From: Vulcanimicrobiota bacterium
GTDB lineage: Bacteria; Vulcanimicrobiota; Vulcanimicrobiia; Vulcanimicrobiales; Vulcanimicrobiaceae
Reading direction: 5' to 3'
DNA length: 7,990 bases
Assembly (NCBI GenBank): GCA_003167055.1
Contig: PMUE01000226.1
Coordinates: forward strand, 2,475-10,464
A program made the position numbers and the translations under genes. The first letter of the stretch is position 1; every line of letters starts with the position of its first letter. The notes beneath the pieces were generated by a model. It made no database searches, was not told where the DNA came from, and worked only from the letters and a program-made list of their open reading frames with translations. Shown in pieces: positions 6,623-7,990 of the stretch.

Positions 6623-6949
6623 TCAGGCGAAGACCCTTAGTAGCTCAACCTCTTGGACAAGTGTCGAGTGCTGAGCATCGTAAAGGTCTACTGCTAGCTG
6701 CAGATTGAGCCAATATTCGGGCGAAGTTCTAAACGCATGGCCGAGTCTAAGCGCCATCTCCGGCGTTATCGAGCGGCGATTGTTTACAATCTCGTTGATA
6801 GTCGTGCGATCGACATCAAGTGCTTCTGCGAGTTCTCCTTGTGTAAGCTGAAGCGGCTCGATAAAGTCTTCTCGAAGAACCTCCCCGGGCGTTATAGGTC
6901 GCCGGTGTTGTGGTGTAGTCAAAGCGGTTTCCCCCGTGCGCTGATCCAT
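6623..6949 (-). CDS. higA: HigA-family antitoxin
   Basis: This is a 108-residue HigA antitoxin that neutralises HigB and normally represses the shared promoter. The hallmark opening HRRPITPGEVLREDFIEPL (15-33) leads into a helix-turn-helix: LTQGELAEALDVDRTTINEI (35-54), then VNNRRSITPEMALRLGHAF (55-73), and SPEYWLNLQLAVDL (76-89). All are typical of the family. The frame is open to an upstream ATG at 7039, but that reading lies inside higB. The ATG at 6949 overlaps the higB stop by one base (TGATG), which indicates translational coupling and gives the usual family length. It is intact. Confidence 0.93.
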   Translation of the reverse strand: MDQRTGETALTTPQHRRPITPGEVLREDFIEPLQLTQGELAEALDVDRTTINEIVNNRRSITPEMALRLGHAFRTSPEYWLNLQLAVDLYDAQHSTLVQEVELLRVFA

Positions 6950-7236
6950 CAGTGGTAGTCCTCGATCTGTACCCGTACTGCTTGCCCGTCCTCCCAAGAG
7001 AAGCAGATGCGGTACTGGTCGTTGATGCGAATGCTCCATTCACCCGCACGCGATCCTGAGAGCTGCTCTAAGCGGTTCCCGCGTGGTATCGCGAGGTCGC
7101 TCGGCTTGTGCGCCGCGTTAATGCGGTCCAAGAGCCGAGCGGCCTTATCGTGCAGTTCAGCTGGGAGCCGCCGACGCGCGGCTTGCGTATCGTCGCCGTC
7201 ATAAATGTCGAGGGTTCCCTGGTCGCTGATCTGCAC
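6949..7236 (-). CDS. higB: HigB toxin, RelE-like mRNA interferase
   Basis: This is a 95-residue toxin of the HigB/RelE superfamily, which cleaves mRNA at the ribosome. The family signature is clear: DLAIPRGNRLEQLSG (47-61), GEWSIRINDQYRICFSW (65-81), and the C-terminal EDYH (92-95). It is full length and looks intact. The start is GTG 7236, because an in-frame TAG (7240-7242 on the plus strand) blocks anything further upstream. A purine-rich GGGAGA lies somewhat far upstream. The toxin-first order, with higA overlapping by one base, is the normal higBA arrangement. It is driven by the promoter and operator at 7263-7291. Confidence 0.93.
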   Translation of the reverse strand: MQISDQGTLDIYDGDDTQAARRRLPAELHDKAARLLDRINAAHKPSDLAIPRGNRLEQLSGSRAGEWSIRINDQYRICFSWEDGQAVRVQIEDYH

Positions 7237-7262
7237 GGACTACGGTCTCTCCCTGTGATCCT

Positions 7263-7291
7263 ATTGTAGCCTGTTGCGCAACAGGCGTCAA
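7263..7291 (-). promoter_or_regulatory. higBA promoter with palindromic operator in the spacer
   Basis: On the minus strand, TTGACG (7291-7286) and TACAAT (7268-7263) are separated by exactly 17 bases, a near-consensus sigma-70 promoter. The spacer is filled by GCCTGTTGCGCAACAGGC (7269-7286), a perfect 18-bp palindrome. A dimeric HigA bound there would block RNA polymerase, the known mode of higBA autoregulation. That HigA is the ligand is inferred from position. Confidence 0.8.
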
Positions 7292-7303
7292 ATATAGTAT
7301 AGT
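7274..7303 (+). promoter_or_regulatory. Possible divergent promoter of the ubiquitin-like operon
   Basis: On the plus strand, TATAGT occurs at 7293-7298 and again at 7298-7303. The second copy has TTGCGC (7274-7279) 18 bases upstream, a moderate sigma-70 match. The -35 lies inside the 18-bp palindrome, so a protein bound there could affect both directions. The transcript would have a leader of about 65-70 bases with short inverted repeats (GAAC-GTTC, CGGGC-GCCCG) before the start codon at 7377. Confidence 0.45.
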
Positions 7304-7376
7304 CGAGGCGGGCGGCGATCCGCCTAATTCGAACAAGCGTTCGGGCCATTTGCCCGATACCTGAAAGGGTGCCAAA

Positions 7377-7634
7377 GTGAACAGCGATTCGGGGCACGGT
7401 CACGAGTACAAGATTTTCGTGAATGGTCGCGAGGCGATCATCAATAGCGACGTTGTGACGTACGCTCAGGTCGTGGCGCTTGCGCCGAATCTTCCACCGC
7501 CGGGTGATGGAGTGGAATACCAGGTTACTTACAGTGACGCGGGGGACCCAAAGGCCGGCGATCTGATCCCCGGTGAATCCGTGCGCATTAAGAATGGAAC
7601 GCAGTTCGTTGTCGAGCCGGGTAATCGATCGTAG
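7377..7634 (+). CDS. Multiubiquitin-family single-domain ubiquitin-like protein
   Basis: This is an 85-residue beta-grasp protein of the bacterial multiubiquitin family, the ubiquitin-like modifier of operons that also encode E1, E2 and JAB-type peptidases. Support: EYKIFVNGREAIINSDVVTY (10-29) is the first hairpin, QVVALAPNLPP (31-41) the helix, VEYQVTYSDA (46-55) and GDLIPGESVRIKNG (61-74) the next strands, and TQFVVEPGNRS the end. There is one copy of the domain, where some relatives have two or more. The C-terminus is NRS, not the Gly-Gly of eukaryotic ubiquitin. GTG 7377 was chosen because GAAAGGG (7363-7369) sits seven bases before it. The next gene overlaps its end. It is expected to be attached to target proteins, probably during phage defence, by analogy with characterised bacterial systems. 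Confidence 0.82.
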   Translation: MNSDSGHGHEYKIFVNGREAIINSDVVTYAQVVALAPNLPPPGDGVEYQVTYSDAGDPKAGDLIPGESVRIKNGTQFVVEPGNRS

Positions 7635-7990
7635 TCCGGATCTCGCACGACTCCGGGCGGATGACTACGAGATTCAGATTCATCCCTCAAACCATCTGCT
7701 GGTACGGAGCGTTCCTTACGTTACCTCGGAGCGTAACGTAGCATATGGAATGCTCGTCGTTCCAATCGCAGAACTCAATGATGGAGTCGTTGGCAGACCT
7801 CAAAACCACCAGGCCTACTTCGCTGGTGACTACCCTTGCGATAATGATGGCAAGCCTCTGTCGGTTCTTGGGCAAGCTAATCGTGGGAAATTTGAATTCG
7901 CCGGTGGTCTCGAGGCGCAGTACCATTTATCGTATAAATCGCCGAAGATTGACCCTACGCTCAATAGCTATCGCGACTATTACGACCTGG
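7594..7990 (+). CDS. N-terminal part of a probable ubiquitin-pathway E1-like (ThiF) protein, partial
   Basis: The frame stays open to the window edge, giving 132 residues. Key stretches, from ATG 7594, are DDYEIQIHPSNHLLVRSVPY (23-42), NVAYGMLVVPIAEL (48-61), NHQAYFAGDYPCDNDGKPL (71-89) and FEFAGGLEAQYHLSYKSP (100-117). From memory these resemble the module (named DUF6791, I believe) that precedes the ThiF adenylation domain in proteins encoded next to multiubiquitin genes. An E2-like domain is the alternative, with C82 as the only visible cysteine. The adenylation domain, if present, lies beyond the window. ATG 7594 overlaps the ubiquitin-like gene by 41 bases, and TTG 7609 (26-base overlap) is also possible. 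Neither has a clear Shine-Dalgarno site, so coupling from the upstream gene is likely. Confidence 0.65.
   Translation, partial: MERSSLSSRVIDRSPDLARLRADDYEIQIHPSNHLLVRSVPYVTSERNVAYGMLVVPIAELNDGVVGRPQNHQAYFAGDYPCDNDGKPLSVLGQANRGKFEFAGGLEAQYHLSYKSPKIDPTLNSYRDYYDL

Noticed and set aside
6420..6674. Plus-strand open frame of 84 codons
   Set aside because: It runs opposite the small basic gene and the end of higA and begins inside the terminator stem, with no ribosome site.
6950..7039. N-terminal extension of higA (138-residue form)
   Set aside because: The extra 30 residues are encoded within higB in another frame, and the ATG overlapping the higB stop gives the normal HigA length.
7687..7926. 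Minus-strand 79-codon frame
   Set aside because: It is a shadow of the E1-like partial gene, which shows family-like motifs in the plus frame.

Overview
The window reads as a slice of a bacterial accessory region, most likely a defence island. It is moderately GC-rich by eye, genes are tightly packed, GTG and TTG starts are common, and Shine-Dalgarno sites are recognisable. The HigBA and XRE families fit a proteobacterium, but nothing here fixes the genus. No rRNA, tRNA, transposase, integrase or CRISPR array was seen.

Left part (1-1726, + strand). The last 14 codons of an upstream gene are followed by a NurA-family nuclease with an inserted four-cysteine zinc ribbon. One base after its stop comes a 95-residue winged-helix-like protein that also carries two cysteine pairs. 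NurA normally works with the HerA pump ATPase, so the truncated upstream gene is the obvious HerA candidate, but too little of it is visible to tell.

Middle part (about 1862-6020, + strand). This is a three-gene cassette: a HIT (histidine triad) nucleotide-binding protein, a small protein with four membrane segments, and an 864-residue fusion. The fusion has two PEP-synthase/PPDK-type ATP-grasp-like modules, an unassigned alpha/beta segment, a MazG-type NTP pyrophosphohydrolase domain and an unassigned beta-rich tail. This set of nucleotide-handling enzymes plus a membrane protein matches no system I can name. It is my main candidate for something undescribed.

Right part (5987-7990). A small XRE regulator runs on the minus strand and overlaps the fusion gene tail to tail. 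A palindrome lies upstream of it, next to a possible -10 box. Further on, also on the minus strand, is a HigBA toxin-antitoxin operon. Its promoter (TTGACG-17-TACAAT) has a perfect 18-bp palindrome filling the spacer. The operon appears to end in an unlisted 51-codon, extremely basic small gene with a near-consensus Shine-Dalgarno site, followed by a perfect 11-bp terminator hairpin. Divergent from higB, on the plus strand, starts a multiubiquitin-family single-domain ubiquitin-like protein. It overlaps the start of a partial gene that resembles the N-terminal module of its E1-like (ThiF) partner. These two are the beginning of a bacterial ubiquitin-like conjugation operon that continues past the window.

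Functional assignments come from motifs read by eye. No database search was possible.
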